Below are positions 54,322 to 63,060 of a stretch of 64,000 bases of DNA, piece by piece (within the stretch, counting starts at the first letter, position 1; the number at the start of each line of letters is the position of its first letter). The notes under the pieces were generated by a model that worked only from the letters and a program-made list of their open reading frames with translations, made no database searches and was not told where the DNA came from. The DNA comes from Azomonas macrocytogenes (GTDB lineage Bacteria > Pseudomonadota > Gammaproteobacteria > Pseudomonadales > Pseudomonadaceae). The stretch covers positions 124,001-188,000 of the forward strand of contig NZ_JACHXI010000005.1 in NCBI RefSeq assembly GCF_014191985.1, written 5' to 3'. Position numbers and translations under genes: made by a program.

Positions 54322-55227
54322 ATGGAGTTCAAGCATCTGCGAGCCTTTATCGTGCTGGCGGAGGAACTGCATTTCGGTCGTGCGGCCCAGCGCCTGTCGA
54401 TCGTGCAGCCGGCGCTCAGCATGCAGATCAAGGCCCTGGAAGACGAGCTGGGCGTAAGCTTGTTCGACCGGGACCGGCGCTCGGTTTCGCTCAGCGAAGT
54501 CGGCCGCATCTTCCTGCCCGAAGCGCGGGCAGCCGTGCACCAATCGATCCGCGCGATGGACATCGCCCGCTCCTCGGGACGAGGTGAAATCGGCCGTATC
54601 CGTATCGCCTTCGTTTCCTCGGTGCTGCCCAATGTGCTGCCGACACTGATCCGCGCCATCTACGCCCGCTTTCCCCGGATCGAGTTCGAACTCAAGGACA
54701 TGTCCACGCCCGACCAATTGGCAGCACTGCACAATGGATTGCTCGATTTCGGCCTGGTACGTCTTCCCGTTCCGGGTGCTGGAGTCAAGACCCGGGTCAT
54801 CTTGCGGGAATCCTTCGTCATCGCTTTGCCGGCCGGGCATTCACTGGCTGCACAGCATTCGCTGCAACCGGCCGACCTGGCGCAAGCGTCGCTGTTTTTG
54901 CTGGCCCGGCGTTATGCGCCCGGTTTCTACAATGAGCTGATCGCGGCGCTGGAGCGACACGGCGTTGCCTTGCGGATCGCCGCTGAACTCGGTGAATTCA
55001 CCACTATGCTGGCGCTGGTCTCGGCTGGCCTCGGCCTGGGCTTGCTACCGTCCGAAGCGGCGCTGGCCTTGCCGCCGAATGTGGTGGCAAGGCCCGTCGA
55101 GCTGGGCGATCATCGGGCAGAAATCGGTCTGGCCTGGGTCGCGTTGGATACACCGCTCAAAAACACGCTGTTCGATCTGTTCCAGGCACTTTTCCCCTTG
55201 TCGACTACCGAACTGTCGGAAGAATGA
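54322..55227 (+). CDS. LysR-family transcriptional regulator
   Basis: 301-residue LysR of the BenM/CatM/AlsR class: MEFKHLRAFIVLAEELHFGR, RLSIVQPALSMQIKALEDEL, and sensor domain from about residue 88. It is divergent from the SDR-AroE-MHS-GlcG set and 19 bases ahead of the glycerate kinase gene, so it probably controls both. Confidence 0.92.
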   Translation: MEFKHLRAFIVLAEELHFGRAAQRLSIVQPALSMQIKALEDELGVSLFDRDRRSVSLSEVGRIFLPEARAAVHQSIRAMDIARSSGRGEIGRIRIAFVSSVLPNVLPTLIRAIYARFPRIEFELKDMSTPDQLAALHNGLLDFGLVRLPVPGAGVKTRVILRESFVIALPAGHSLAAQHSLQPADLAQASLFLLARRYAPGFYNELIAALERHGVALRIAAELGEFTTMLALVSAGLGLGLLPSEAALALPPNVVARPVELGDHRAEIGLAWVALDTPLKNTLFDLFQALFPLSTTELSEE

Positions 55228-55246
55228 AATAACCAGAGAGGACCGC

Positions 55247-56386
55247 ATGAAAATCGTGATCGCCCCCGATTCCTTCAAGGAAAGCCTATCGGCACCGGAC
55301 GTGGCCGCAGCCATCGCCGAAGGGCTGCGTGAGGTCTGGCCGGATGCCGAGTTGCGGTGCCGGCCGATGGCCGACGGCGGGGAAGGAACCGTGGCGGCGA
55401 TCCTGGCCGCGACCGGCGGTGAGCAGCGTTCGGCTAGCGTGCGCGGTCCGCTCGGTGAGCCGGTACAGGCGCACTGGGGCTGGCTGGAAGATGATGCCAC
55501 GGCGGTCATTGAAATGGCGGCGGCCAGCGGCCTGCATCTGGTCCCGCGCGAGCGGCGCGACGCCCGGCGCAGTTCTACCTACGGTACCGGCCAGTTGATC
55601 GCTGCCGCGCTGGAGGCCGGCGCGCGCCGAATCATCCTGGGCTTTGGCGGCAGTGCCACCAATGATGGCGGTAGCGGCATGTTGCGAGCCCTGGGCGCAC
55701 GCCTGCACGATGCCACGGGCCAGGAACTGGAACCTGGCGGCGCTGCCCTGGCGAGTCTTCAACAGTTGGATCTGTCCGATTTCGACAAGCGTCTGGATGC
55801 GGTCTCCTTCGAGGTGGCCTGCGATGTGGATAACCCGCTCTGCGGCCCTCAGGGGGCTTCTCATGTTTTCGGTCCACAGAAGGGGGCCAGCACGCAGGAT
55901 GTGCTCGATCTGGATGCCGCGCTGGGCCATTACGCGGAGATTTGCGCTGCCACGCTCGGGCGCGACGAGCGCGCATTTCCCGGCAGCGGCGCGGCCGGCG
56001 GAATTGGCTATGCTGCCAAAGCCTTTCTTGGCGCGACATTCCGTCCGGGCATTGAACTGGTCGCCGAACTGAGTAGGTTGGATGAAGCGATCCAGGGTGC
56101 CGACCTGGTGATCACCGGCGAAGGCAAGCTCGACGAGCAGACCCTGCACGGCAAGACACCGGCGGGCGTGGCAGCAATTGCCAAGCGCCATGGGGTTCCC
56201 GTCATCGCTCTGGCCGGCATGTTGGGCGATGGTTACCAGAAGCTCTATGGGCGCGGCATCGAAGCGGCATTCAGCATCGCGCCGGGGCCGGTCACGCTGG
56301 AACAGTGCTGTACCGACGCGGGCCGTCTGCTGCGCGAGCGGGCCTGTGACGTGGCACGCCTGTGGCGATTGGCGGCCGGGCGCTGA
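55247..56386 (+). CDS. Glycerate 2-kinase (GarK/GlxK type)
   Basis: 379-residue class II glycerate kinase that makes 2-phosphoglycerate from D-glycerate and ATP. Motifs: IAPDSFKESLSAPDVAAAIA at the start, ADGGEGT, GFGGSATNDGGSGMLRALGA and DLVITGEGKLDEQTLHGKTP. It links breakdown of sugar acids, glycolate or glyoxylate to glycolysis. Starts at the ATG at 55247 with GAGAGGA upstream; it is read from the LysR promoter or its own. Confidence 0.94.
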   Translation: MKIVIAPDSFKESLSAPDVAAAIAEGLREVWPDAELRCRPMADGGEGTVAAILAATGGEQRSASVRGPLGEPVQAHWGWLEDDATAVIEMAAASGLHLVPRERRDARRSSTYGTGQLIAAALEAGARRIILGFGGSATNDGGSGMLRALGARLHDATGQELEPGGAALASLQQLDLSDFDKRLDAVSFEVACDVDNPLCGPQGASHVFGPQKGASTQDVLDLDAALGHYAEICAATLGRDERAFPGSGAAGGIGYAAKAFLGATFRPGIELVAELSRLDEAIQGADLVITGEGKLDEQTLHGKTPAGVAAIAKRHGVPVIALAGMLGDGYQKLYGRGIEAAFSIAPGPVTLEQCCTDAGRLLRERACDVARLWRLAAGR

Positions 56387-56401
56387 ACGGACAGGCCCAG
56401 T

Positions 56402-57622
56402 TCAAGCTGTCTTGTGGAGGCAGCGCTCGGCTGTTGGCGGTGGTTTTGCGGATTTCGCTTGAGGCTTTTCTAGCTGCTGTTTATGGCCACTGCCGGTCAT
56501 GCGGATAAGTTGGCGGGTCAGGAAGATGCTCAGCAGGACCACGCAGAACAGGCGCAGGGTCTGCATGGCCAATACCAGGCCAACGTCGGCGTGAGTATCG
56601 ATGGCGATGATGGCCATCGCGTCCAGGCCTCCGGGGCTGGTGGCCAGATAAACCGAAAGAAAGTCCTTGTCGAGCAGGTGCGCGATCCCCCAGGCGGATA
56701 CCGCGCACAGTGCGATCAGTACGAGAGTACTGGCAACGATGGCCGGCAGACGTCGCCAGATGTATTGGATCGTGGCGCGGTCGAAGCGCAGGCCGACATA
56801 GCAACCGATAGTGCCGTAGGCCAGGGCCAGCATCCAGTCCGGCAGGTTGATATGCAGCACACCGACCAGTTGCAGGGCACCGCCGATCAGCATCGGCAGC
56901 AGCAAGGCGCCGGCCGGGATGCGTGAACCAGCGTACAGGCCGAGCAGGACCACCGCCAGAATCAGGGCCAGATTGAGTGGCCCCTGGTGTTCCGGCAGGG
57001 GCACGGTCTGCACCTGACCGATCACTTCATGGATGCCGAACAGGTGGCTGACCAGCGAACCCAGCACTACCACGCAGACCACGCGCACGTATTGCATGGT
57101 AGCCACTGCCCGGGCGTCGGCACCATGCTCCTCGGCCAGCGATACCATGGCCGAGGCGGCACCGGGGGCCATGCCCCAGAGCGCAGTGGTACTGGATATA
57201 TCGGTGAAGCGCGCCAAGCCCAGGCTGACCAGACCGCTGAGCGAGATGGTCAGAAGGGTCGCCAACACAATGATGAACCAGGAATCGGCCAGGGTCCCCA
57301 GTACCGACAGACTTATCGAATGGGCCAACAGGATGCCGATGCAGCCTTGACTCAACTGGAACGGATAGCGAGTGATCCGCACGCGCAGGCCATGTACGCC
57401 CAGATAGATGGCCACCAGCATCGGCCCCAGAAAATGGGCGGCTGGCAGCCCGATCCATGCAAGCAACTGCCCGCCCAGGGCTGCAGTCGACACGAGTACC
57501 AGCCATTGCAGCGAAGCTGGCCAGGAACCGAACGACGAAGAGGGAAGGGGCTGCGACAATTGGGCTGCTCCAATAAAATGGTGATTTGATGTGCAATGAC
57601 AGATTAACGAGAGCCTATTCAT
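56402..57622 (-). CDS. AbrB-family membrane protein
   Basis: About 406 residues of the AbrB duplication family (often labelled 'ammonia monooxygenase' wrongly): repeats of GLPAAHFLGPMLVAIYLG (first half) and IPAGALLLPMLIGGALQL (second half), with about 10 helices. Members are membrane proteins of unclear function; some are linked to transport of small acids. The start at 57622 is a best guess because longer starts run into the divergent LysR gene. Possibly the transporter partner of the glycerate kinase, but this is inference. Confidence 0.75.
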   Translation of the reverse strand: MNRLSLICHCTSNHHFIGAAQLSQPLPSSSFGSWPASLQWLVLVSTAALGGQLLAWIGLPAAHFLGPMLVAIYLGVHGLRVRITRYPFQLSQGCIGILLAHSISLSVLGTLADSWFIIVLATLLTISLSGLVSLGLARFTDISSTTALWGMAPGAASAMVSLAEEHGADARAVATMQYVRVVCVVVLGSLVSHLFGIHEVIGQVQTVPLPEHQGPLNLALILAVVLLGLYAGSRIPAGALLLPMLIGGALQLVGVLHINLPDWMLALAYGTIGCYVGLRFDRATIQYIWRRLPAIVASTLVLIALCAVSAWGIAHLLDKDFLSVYLATSPGGLDAMAIIAIDTHADVGLVLAMQTLRLFCVVLLSIFLTRQLIRMTGSGHKQQLEKPQAKSAKPPPTAERCLHKTA

Positions 57623-57643
57623 CAAGTCCATTTTATAGTAGGC

Positions 57644-57666
57644 ATGAATTGATAACCTTGATTCAT
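57644..57666. promoter_or_regulatory. LysR-type box, ATGAAT-N11-ATTCAT
   Basis: A perfect inverted repeat with the T-N11-A geometry of LysR sites lies in the 49-base gap between the AbrB-type and LysR genes, ending 5 bases before the regulator's ATG. Confidence 0.65.
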
Positions 57667-57671
57667 GAGTC

Positions 57672-58574
57672 ATGGACTTTCGCGACCTCACCTACTTCGA
57701 AACCATTGCCGAGCTGGGGCATGTCGGCAAGGCAGCGGAAAAGCTCAATCGCAGCCAACCGGCGTTGACCAAGAGCATTCAGCGGCTCGAGGAATCCCTG
57801 GGTACCAGGCTGTTCCAACGTGATGGCCGAGGCATCAGGCTCACCGCCGCGGGTGAGTTGCTGCTGGCGCGCGGCCGGCAATTGAGCCAGAACGTTGCCG
57901 AAATCCAGCGAGAAATTCGTGATTTCGCCAGCGGGGCGGTGGGCAATGTCCGGCTTGGCTGCGCGGCGAGCATGGCCGAATACCTGTTGCCGCAATTGAC
58001 CGCCGCTCTTCTGCAGCGAACCCCCGATGTCACCTTGAGCCTGGTCATCGGCCAGGACGATCTGTTGAAGGAATCGCTGTGCGCCGGACGCCTGGACATG
58101 ATCATTTGTCCGATGATCGCCAGTGATCCTCGGTTGACCAGCCATTCCATCCTGGAAGACGAAATGATCATCGTCGCCAGCCGGCAGCATCCGGTTTTCC
58201 AGCGTCCGCTGCGACTGGAGGAGCTTTGCCAGTATCGCTGGATTTTACCGGGGAGCGCGGTTTCCGCCCGCCGCTGGGTGGACAATCTCTTCCTTTCCCG
58301 ACAGTTACCGACGCCTTTCGTGCAAATCGAGACGAATTCCATCTCATTGCTGCCCAGGTTGATTGCCCTTACCAACCTGCTCAGCTTCATCGCCCGCGAG
58401 ACACTGGAATGCGGCCAGGGCATGGCGCGTTTGCGCGAGGTTCCACTGGACGAGGCAACCCTGACCCGAACCATCGGAGTATCGACCAGAGCCGGCGGCT
58501 ACCTGTCGCCGGCCGCCCAGGCCATGCTGCAGTTGCTCAAGGAGAACGGGAAAAGTTTTTTCAGCAAGGCTTGA
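57672..58574 (+). CDS. LysR-family transcriptional regulator
   Basis: 300-residue LysR: MDFRDLTYFETIAELGHVGK, RSQPALTKSIQRLEESLGTR and sensor domain from about residue 90. Divergent from the AbrB-type gene with a LysR-type operator between; it likely controls that gene and itself. Confidence 0.92.
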   Translation: MDFRDLTYFETIAELGHVGKAAEKLNRSQPALTKSIQRLEESLGTRLFQRDGRGIRLTAAGELLLARGRQLSQNVAEIQREIRDFASGAVGNVRLGCAASMAEYLLPQLTAALLQRTPDVTLSLVIGQDDLLKESLCAGRLDMIICPMIASDPRLTSHSILEDEMIIVASRQHPVFQRPLRLEELCQYRWILPGSAVSARRWVDNLFLSRQLPTPFVQIETNSISLLPRLIALTNLLSFIARETLECGQGMARLREVPLDEATLTRTIGVSTRAGGYLSPAAQAMLQLLKENGKSFFSKA

Positions 58575-58589
58575 GGAGTTACTCATGAA

Positions 58590-58612
58590 AACGGGGCCGC
58601 CAGGGCCCCGTT
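58590..58612. terminator. Bidirectional terminator
   Basis: AACGGGGCC / GGCCCCGTT, perfect 9-base arms with a 5-base loop and A/T flanks, between the converging LysR and terC genes. Confidence 0.75.
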
Positions 58613-58633
58613 CCGTCGCCGCTTGTTATTGAT

Positions 58634-59404
58634 TCACTGGCCAGGAATCTCCTTGCGCAGTTTGACCGGTTCGATCGGTTCTCCATGCTTCTTCCTGGCC
58701 ATCGCGGTGCGCAGACGGATATTGACCGCTTCCACCGCCAGCGAGAATGCCATGGCGAAGTAGACGTAGCCCTTGGGTACGTGTACGTCGAAGCTATCCG
58801 CGATTAGCACGGTGCCCACCACAATCAAGAATGACAGGGCGAGCATTTTCAGGCTCGGGTGCTTGTCGATGAAGTCGCTGATGGCGCCGGAGGCCCACAT
58901 CATCACCAGCACGGCGACGACGATTGCGGCGACCATCACCGGCACGTGGGAAACCATGCCGACAGCCGTGATCACCGAATCCAGCGAGAACACGATGTCG
59001 ATGATGGCGATCTGGATGATGGTGCCGATAAAGTTGCCACCACCCTTGGGGCCATCGCCGGTTTCATCTTCGCCTTCCAGCCCGTGATAGATCTCGGTGC
59101 TGCTCTTCCACAAGAGGAACAGGCCGCCGAAAAACAGGATCAGGTCACGACCGGAAATACCCTGGCCGAAGACCGTGAACAGGTCGCTGGTCAGACGCAT
59201 GATCCAACTGATCGACAGCAGCAGCAGGATTCGCGTGACCATGGCCAGCGCCAGGCCGAACAGGCGGGTACGCTTCTGCAGGTGCTTGGGCATACGACTG
59301 ACCAGGATCGAAATCATGATGATGTTGTCGATACCAAGCACGATTTCGAGTGCGGTCAGGGTAAAAAAGGCAACCCAGATTTCCGGGTTGGTCAGCCATT
59401 CCAT
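58634..59404 (-). CDS. TerC-family membrane protein
   Basis: 256-residue TerC/Alx-family protein with about 7 helices: LTALEIVLGIDNIIMISILV (about residues 17-36) and the second acidic motif IAIIDIVFSLDSVITAVGMV. Members are linked to Mn2+ export, metal loading of exported proteins and tellurite resistance. AAGGAA precedes the ATG. No ter genes are near. I do not see a clear yybP-ykoY riboswitch upstream. Confidence 0.88.
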   Translation of the reverse strand: MEWLTNPEIWVAFFTLTALEIVLGIDNIIMISILVSRMPKHLQKRTRLFGLALAMVTRILLLLSISWIMRLTSDLFTVFGQGISGRDLILFFGGLFLLWKSSTEIYHGLEGEDETGDGPKGGGNFIGTIIQIAIIDIVFSLDSVITAVGMVSHVPVMVAAIVVAVLVMMWASGAISDFIDKHPSLKMLALSFLIVVGTVLIADSFDVHVPKGYVYFAMAFSLAVEAVNIRLRTAMARKKHGEPIEPVKLRKEIPGQ

Positions 59405-59542
59405 ATCGTTTCCTTACCAAAAGAAAGTAGTTAAGCGGCCGGCAGTATCGCGTTTACCGCTTGTCCGAGCTTTATAAAAAATTGTCGGCAGCGACCGTTA
59501 TCGACCGAACAACGGGAAGATGCCCAGAGCAAGAGCAGTAAC

Positions 59543-59647
59543 CTTGACTTCCTCCCCGCCGTGAAGAGGCTGTCGCGAAAGTCCATTACCGCATTTTATC
59601 GACAATGGACTTTCGCGACAGCCTCTAAAAGTACGGGGTTTCTCGCG
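59543..59647. mobile_element. IS200/IS605-type end sequence, interrupted
   Basis: CTTGACTTCCTCCCCGCCGT (59543-59562) and ACGGGGTTTCTCGCG (59633-59647) together look like the single hairpin end found at IS200/IS605 (OrfB) elements. They are separated by an inserted inverted-repeat element. No orfB/tnpA gene is present. The wider 59405-59971 gap shows nothing else apart from a weak -24/-12-like site near 59926-59939. Confidence 0.5.
59565..59626. repeat. Miniature inverted-repeat element (perfect 23-base arms)
   Basis: Arms at 59565-59587 and 59604-59626 are perfect reverse complements (AGAGGCTGTCGCGAAAGTCC at the outside) around a 16-base centre. The arm resembles terminal inverted repeats of IS elements that begin GAGGCTGTCGC. 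It is too small to encode anything: a MITE or a deletion relic of an IS. Confidence 0.65.
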
Positions 59648-59971
59648 TAAATATGATGATCATGGCGAAGCCGAGGACAGTCAGCATGACGAGTGCTCCA
59701 GAAGTGAGAAAATAGGCGCGGATTCAGCGAATGGCGCAGGGTGATCGGCAGGCATGGATGAACCGTTCCGTGGTGATCCTGCATGACCAAGCTTTCAGAT
59801 AGCTTTCGGCGGGGCAGGCAGTGTTTATGTGAAGTGCAGACAAAGTGGGAAGAAAGGTTTTGCCAACTGTTTGGGCGAAAATCGTGCTGCTACGCTTGGC
59901 TGTATGGCGAGTCGACGCCGTGTTGGGATAGGCTTTGGCCGTGTCAATCTGCCTGATCGCAAGGAATAACC

Positions 59972-60406
59972 ATGAGTACTCAAGTCGCTGCAAAGACGGT
60001 TGTCTTCTACGAAAAACCCGGCTGTGCGGGTAACCGCCGGCAGAAGGACTTGCTTCAGGAGCACGGCATTGCGCTGGATGTCCGGGACATGAGCAAAGGT
60101 TCCTGGACCAAAGAGAAGCTGGAAGCTTATTTTGGCGACAAGCCGAACGAGGCCATCGTCAACACCTCGTCGCCGTTGATCAAGTCAGGTGACGTCGACC
60201 CCGCGGCGCTGAGCCGGGATGAGCTGATCGAGAAGATGCTCACGACCCCGCTATTGATCAAACGCCCGCTGATCGAATTCGGTGACACCCTGCTCTGTGG
60301 TTTCGACATCCCGCGTCTGAACTCGCTGTTGGGCATTCAGATGCCGGTTCCCGAAACCATCAACAGTTGCCTCTCCACTGACAAGTGCTCGCATCACGCG
60401 CATTGA
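59972..60406 (+). CDS. NifO-like nitrogenase-associated ArsC/Spx-family protein
   Basis: 144-residue thioredoxin-fold protein. FYEKPGCAGNRRQKDLLQEH and the later LLIKRPLIEFGDTLLCGFD match the nitrogenase-associated NifO subgroup of the ArsC/Spx family, in which the active site is a single Cys (CAGN) without arsenate-reductase signature. NifO of Azotobacter affects molybdenum distribution between nitrogenase and nitrate reductase. The C-terminal Cys/His tail (CLSTDKCSHHAH) might bind a metal. AAGGAA precedes the ATG. Not next to nif genes here; with cowN it points to a diazotroph, but non-nif members of the family exist. Confidence 0.75.
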   Translation: MSTQVAAKTVVFYEKPGCAGNRRQKDLLQEHGIALDVRDMSKGSWTKEKLEAYFGDKPNEAIVNTSSPLIKSGDVDPAALSRDELIEKMLTTPLLIKRPLIEFGDTLLCGFDIPRLNSLLGIQMPVPETINSCLSTDKCSHHAH

Positions 60407-60463
60407 TCGGCACGCTTTAATGTACGGCCTGTTCATTCGAGCAAGCCGTTTTTCCTGAGCCTT

Positions 60464-62503
60464 CTACATCCGCCACTGCACCCCCATGTACAGGCTGCGC
60501 CCGTCGCCCGGCAGGAACTGGGCGCTGTCCTGCCCCTTGGCATCGGCGATCACGCCTGTAGTGGAGCTGTAGGTGCGGTCCGACAGGTTGCGGCCTTCGA
60601 TGAAAAAGCCGAAGCCTTTATCGGGCCGGTAACCGGCCTTCAACCCCCAGAGCGCATAGGCATCGGCGTAGAGTGTTTCTGCATGGTCAACGTTGTAATG
60701 GGTCGGCACCCACTCGAAGGTCGGGCCGGCATACCAGCCGTTGCGCTGCCACATGACTTCGCCCTTGAGAAACTGCTTCGGCATGCCTGCGATTTGATGG
60801 TCGCCATAGACCTTGTCGTTGTCGAAGCGGAAATCGTTGTACAGATACTGGCCGCGCAGGGCGAACTGGCCGAGGGTCAGTGCGCCGCCCAGCTCAAGGC
60901 CCTGATGGATGGTTTTGTCGGCATTGAGCGTGCCCAGTGGCTGGCCGGTGCTGTCGTTGAGCGAGAGTAGCTCGTCGCGCAGCTCGCTGCGGTAGATGGC
61001 CAGATCCAGATCGAGGCTGCCGTGCGAGAAGCGCATGCCGGCTTCGAATGTTCGTGCCCGCTGGGCATCGTTGCTGGTCAAGACCTGTCCGCCGGTGAGT
61101 TCGCTGAAGGTCGGTGGTTCGTAGCTCTGGCTGAAGTTGGCGAATAACTGCACGTTTTCAGCCAGGTCATAGCGCAGGCCGAGTCGACCGATACGGCCCA
61201 CATAGGTCTTGTTGAAGGATTCGTCCTGATACACGCAGGACGTACTGACGGCAGCGTTGCATCTGAGCCGGTCGTCGACGTCGCGTTCCTGGTGAATCCA
61301 GGTCAGCCCGCCGATCAGTGCCCAGCGCTCAGCCAGCGGGATTTCCAGCTCACCGAAGACGCTCATGTTGCGGGCGGTCTGGATGAATTCGTTGACTTTG
61401 CGGCCCTTGTGTCCGCGAACGTTCAGGTAGCGTGAATCGTGGTTGCGGCCATGGGTGAGGTCGATTCCGCCGTTCCAGCGCCAGCCTCGGTCGTTCTGCC
61501 ATTTGTGGGTCAGACGCAGGCCGTAGTCATCGCTATCGACATCCAATACCTGGTAGATCGGATGCAGCAACGACTTGTGGCTATAGAAGGTCGCCAGGCT
61601 CAGGCTATGCCCGCCGTCCAGTTCGAGGACGCTGATGTTGCCGACGCGATTGAGGGTGAAGTCGCGCTTCTGGTCGCCGCTGATATTGCTCGCTGCCGCC
61701 TGTTCACGGTCCTTGCGCAGCTGCTTCTTGGTCAGATTGCCGGGCAGCTCGGAGTCGGTTTCCACGTGGGTCAGGTAGAAGCGGGTTGCCAGGCGTTCGC
61801 CAAGACGGCCACCAAGGTTGGCGAAATAACGCTGGTTGTCCTGGCGGGAATGGTCGCGAAAGCCATCCTGAATGGAATCGGATAGGCTGACGAAGGCATC
61901 CCAGTTGCCGAAATCCTGACCGAAAGCAGCGTAGGTGCGGTGATAGTCGAAGCTGCCTTGTTCGTAACGGACATCGGCAGTTGGTGCTGTCTTGCCGGTG
62001 GGTGTGACGAAATTGACCGAGCCGCCCAGGCTGGTTACGCCGTAGCGCCAGGCGTTGGCGCCGCGCAGCACTTCGATGTACTGCGTGGCCAGGGGCTCGA
62101 TGACCTGGAAATCGAAGCTGCCATCGCCCAGGTTGACCGGCGCGCCGTCCTGCATCAGCAGGATGCCGCGTCCGTGAAAGGTACGTTGCAGACCCGAGCC
62201 GCGAATGGACAATCGCGACTCTTCAGAGCCGAAGCGCGGTTGCACGAATACTCCGGTCGCCAGACCCAGAGCATCCTGTACCGTGCTGCTGCGGCCACTT
62301 TTGTAGGTTTCGGCGTCGACCACATTCGCGCCGCCGGGCACCTTGGCCAGGTCGGCTTTCTTTTCCGCCAGGGTCGGCGCGGTCGGATCCGGCTTGTGCG
62401 TGCCGGCAATGGTGGTCTGGTCGAGTTCGAGCTGCTCGGCCTGGGCCACTGCAGCGAAGCTGATGCACAGGGTCAGCAGGCCCTGTGTGGAAAGGTGGCG
62501 CAT
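60464..62503 (-). CDS. TonB-dependent receptor (YncD/FecA-like)
   Basis: 679-residue receptor with signal peptide (to about residue 22, VAQA), plug domain (SRLSIRGSGLQRTFHGRGIL, IEVLRGANAWRYGVTSLGGS, about residues 90-150) and a barrel ending MGVQWRM. No binding protein or ABC genes adjoin. The next upstream gene encodes a DUF2946 protein; in pseudomonads these often occur beside copper-related TonB receptors, so copper is one possible ligand, iron-citrate-like complexes another. Confidence 0.85.
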   Translation of the reverse strand: MRHLSTQGLLTLCISFAAVAQAEQLELDQTTIAGTHKPDPTAPTLAEKKADLAKVPGGANVVDAETYKSGRSSTVQDALGLATGVFVQPRFGSEESRLSIRGSGLQRTFHGRGILLMQDGAPVNLGDGSFDFQVIEPLATQYIEVLRGANAWRYGVTSLGGSVNFVTPTGKTAPTADVRYEQGSFDYHRTYAAFGQDFGNWDAFVSLSDSIQDGFRDHSRQDNQRYFANLGGRLGERLATRFYLTHVETDSELPGNLTKKQLRKDREQAAASNISGDQKRDFTLNRVGNISVLELDGGHSLSLATFYSHKSLLHPIYQVLDVDSDDYGLRLTHKWQNDRGWRWNGGIDLTHGRNHDSRYLNVRGHKGRKVNEFIQTARNMSVFGELEIPLAERWALIGGLTWIHQERDVDDRLRCNAAVSTSCVYQDESFNKTYVGRIGRLGLRYDLAENVQLFANFSQSYEPPTFSELTGGQVLTSNDAQRARTFEAGMRFSHGSLDLDLAIYRSELRDELLSLNDSTGQPLGTLNADKTIHQGLELGGALTLGQFALRGQYLYNDFRFDNDKVYGDHQIAGMPKQFLKGEVMWQRNGWYAGPTFEWVPTHYNVDHAETLYADAYALWGLKAGYRPDKGFGFFIEGRNLSDRTYSSTTGVIADAKGQDSAQFLPGDGRSLYMGVQWRM

Positions 62504-62584
62504 GGCGCACTCCTGGAATCGTATCGTCGGTGTTCTGGTTGTCGAAACAGACATTCCGCAGTTACGCGAACCGGTATGAAAACC

Positions 62585-62609
62585 GCAGGCGAGCCAAAGG
62601 ATCGCCTGC
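62585..62609 (-). terminator. Terminator of the DUF2946 gene
   Basis: GCAGGCGA / TCGCCTGC, perfect 8-base arms with a 9-base loop, followed on the minus strand by GGTTTT. It separates the DUF2946 gene from the receptor. Confidence 0.65.
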
Positions 62610-62649
62610 AGGGTTACCGGTCAGCGGTGCGGGTGGACGAGCCGAAGCG

Positions 62650-63018
62650 CTAGGGCGCGCAGGGGTTGGCCGGAGGCCAGGCCTGGCGAGGGCGGGGTTT
62701 GTGGCATGGGGGGCGGCGCAAGCGTTTGTCGCCGCAGTAGCGCAACCAGCCCAGGCAGATCAGGGCAATGGCGCCGAAAACGAAGGCGGAGCAGAACGGG
62801 CAGTCGCCCGGCGCTTGTTTGAACGACAGGTCGTCTTGTAGATCCAGATCGAGCCCCGGCCCGGCGTGGCCTTCGGCCGAACAGAACAGCCCGCCGCCAG
62901 CGTTGAGCTGTAATCCGCTCAGTTGACCATGCGTGATGCTGCAGGCGAGCGCACTGAACAGGACGCAGACATAGAGCATCCAGGCAATCAGCGAACGGTC
63001 GGTACGGGCAGGATTCAT
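62650..63018 (-). CDS. DUF2946 domain protein
   Basis: 122-residue protein with an N-terminal hydrophobic segment (WMLYVCVLFSALACSITHGQ, about residues 13-32), a central CPFC motif (about residue 73) and a second hydrophobic segment after it. This is the DUF2946 layout. Function is unproven; co-occurrence with copper receptors and Cys/His content suggest copper handling. The tail is Pro/Arg-rich. Confidence 0.75.
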   Translation of the reverse strand: MNPARTDRSLIAWMLYVCVLFSALACSITHGQLSGLQLNAGGGLFCSAEGHAGPGLDLDLQDDLSFKQAPGDCPFCSAFVFGAIALICLGWLRYCGDKRLRRPPCHKPRPRQAWPPANPCAP

Positions 63019-63060
63019 GAGGGCGACTCTAGCATTACGCCGTAGCAGATGAGCAGCCCG

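Noticed and set aside
59405-59545. yybP-ykoY (Mn2+) riboswitch upstream of terC
   Set aside because: TerC-family genes often have one, but I could not recognise its conserved core here.
59880-59971. NifA TGT-N10-ACA site upstream of the nifO-like gene
   Set aside because: The nearest candidates have 9-base spacing or a mismatched half-site.
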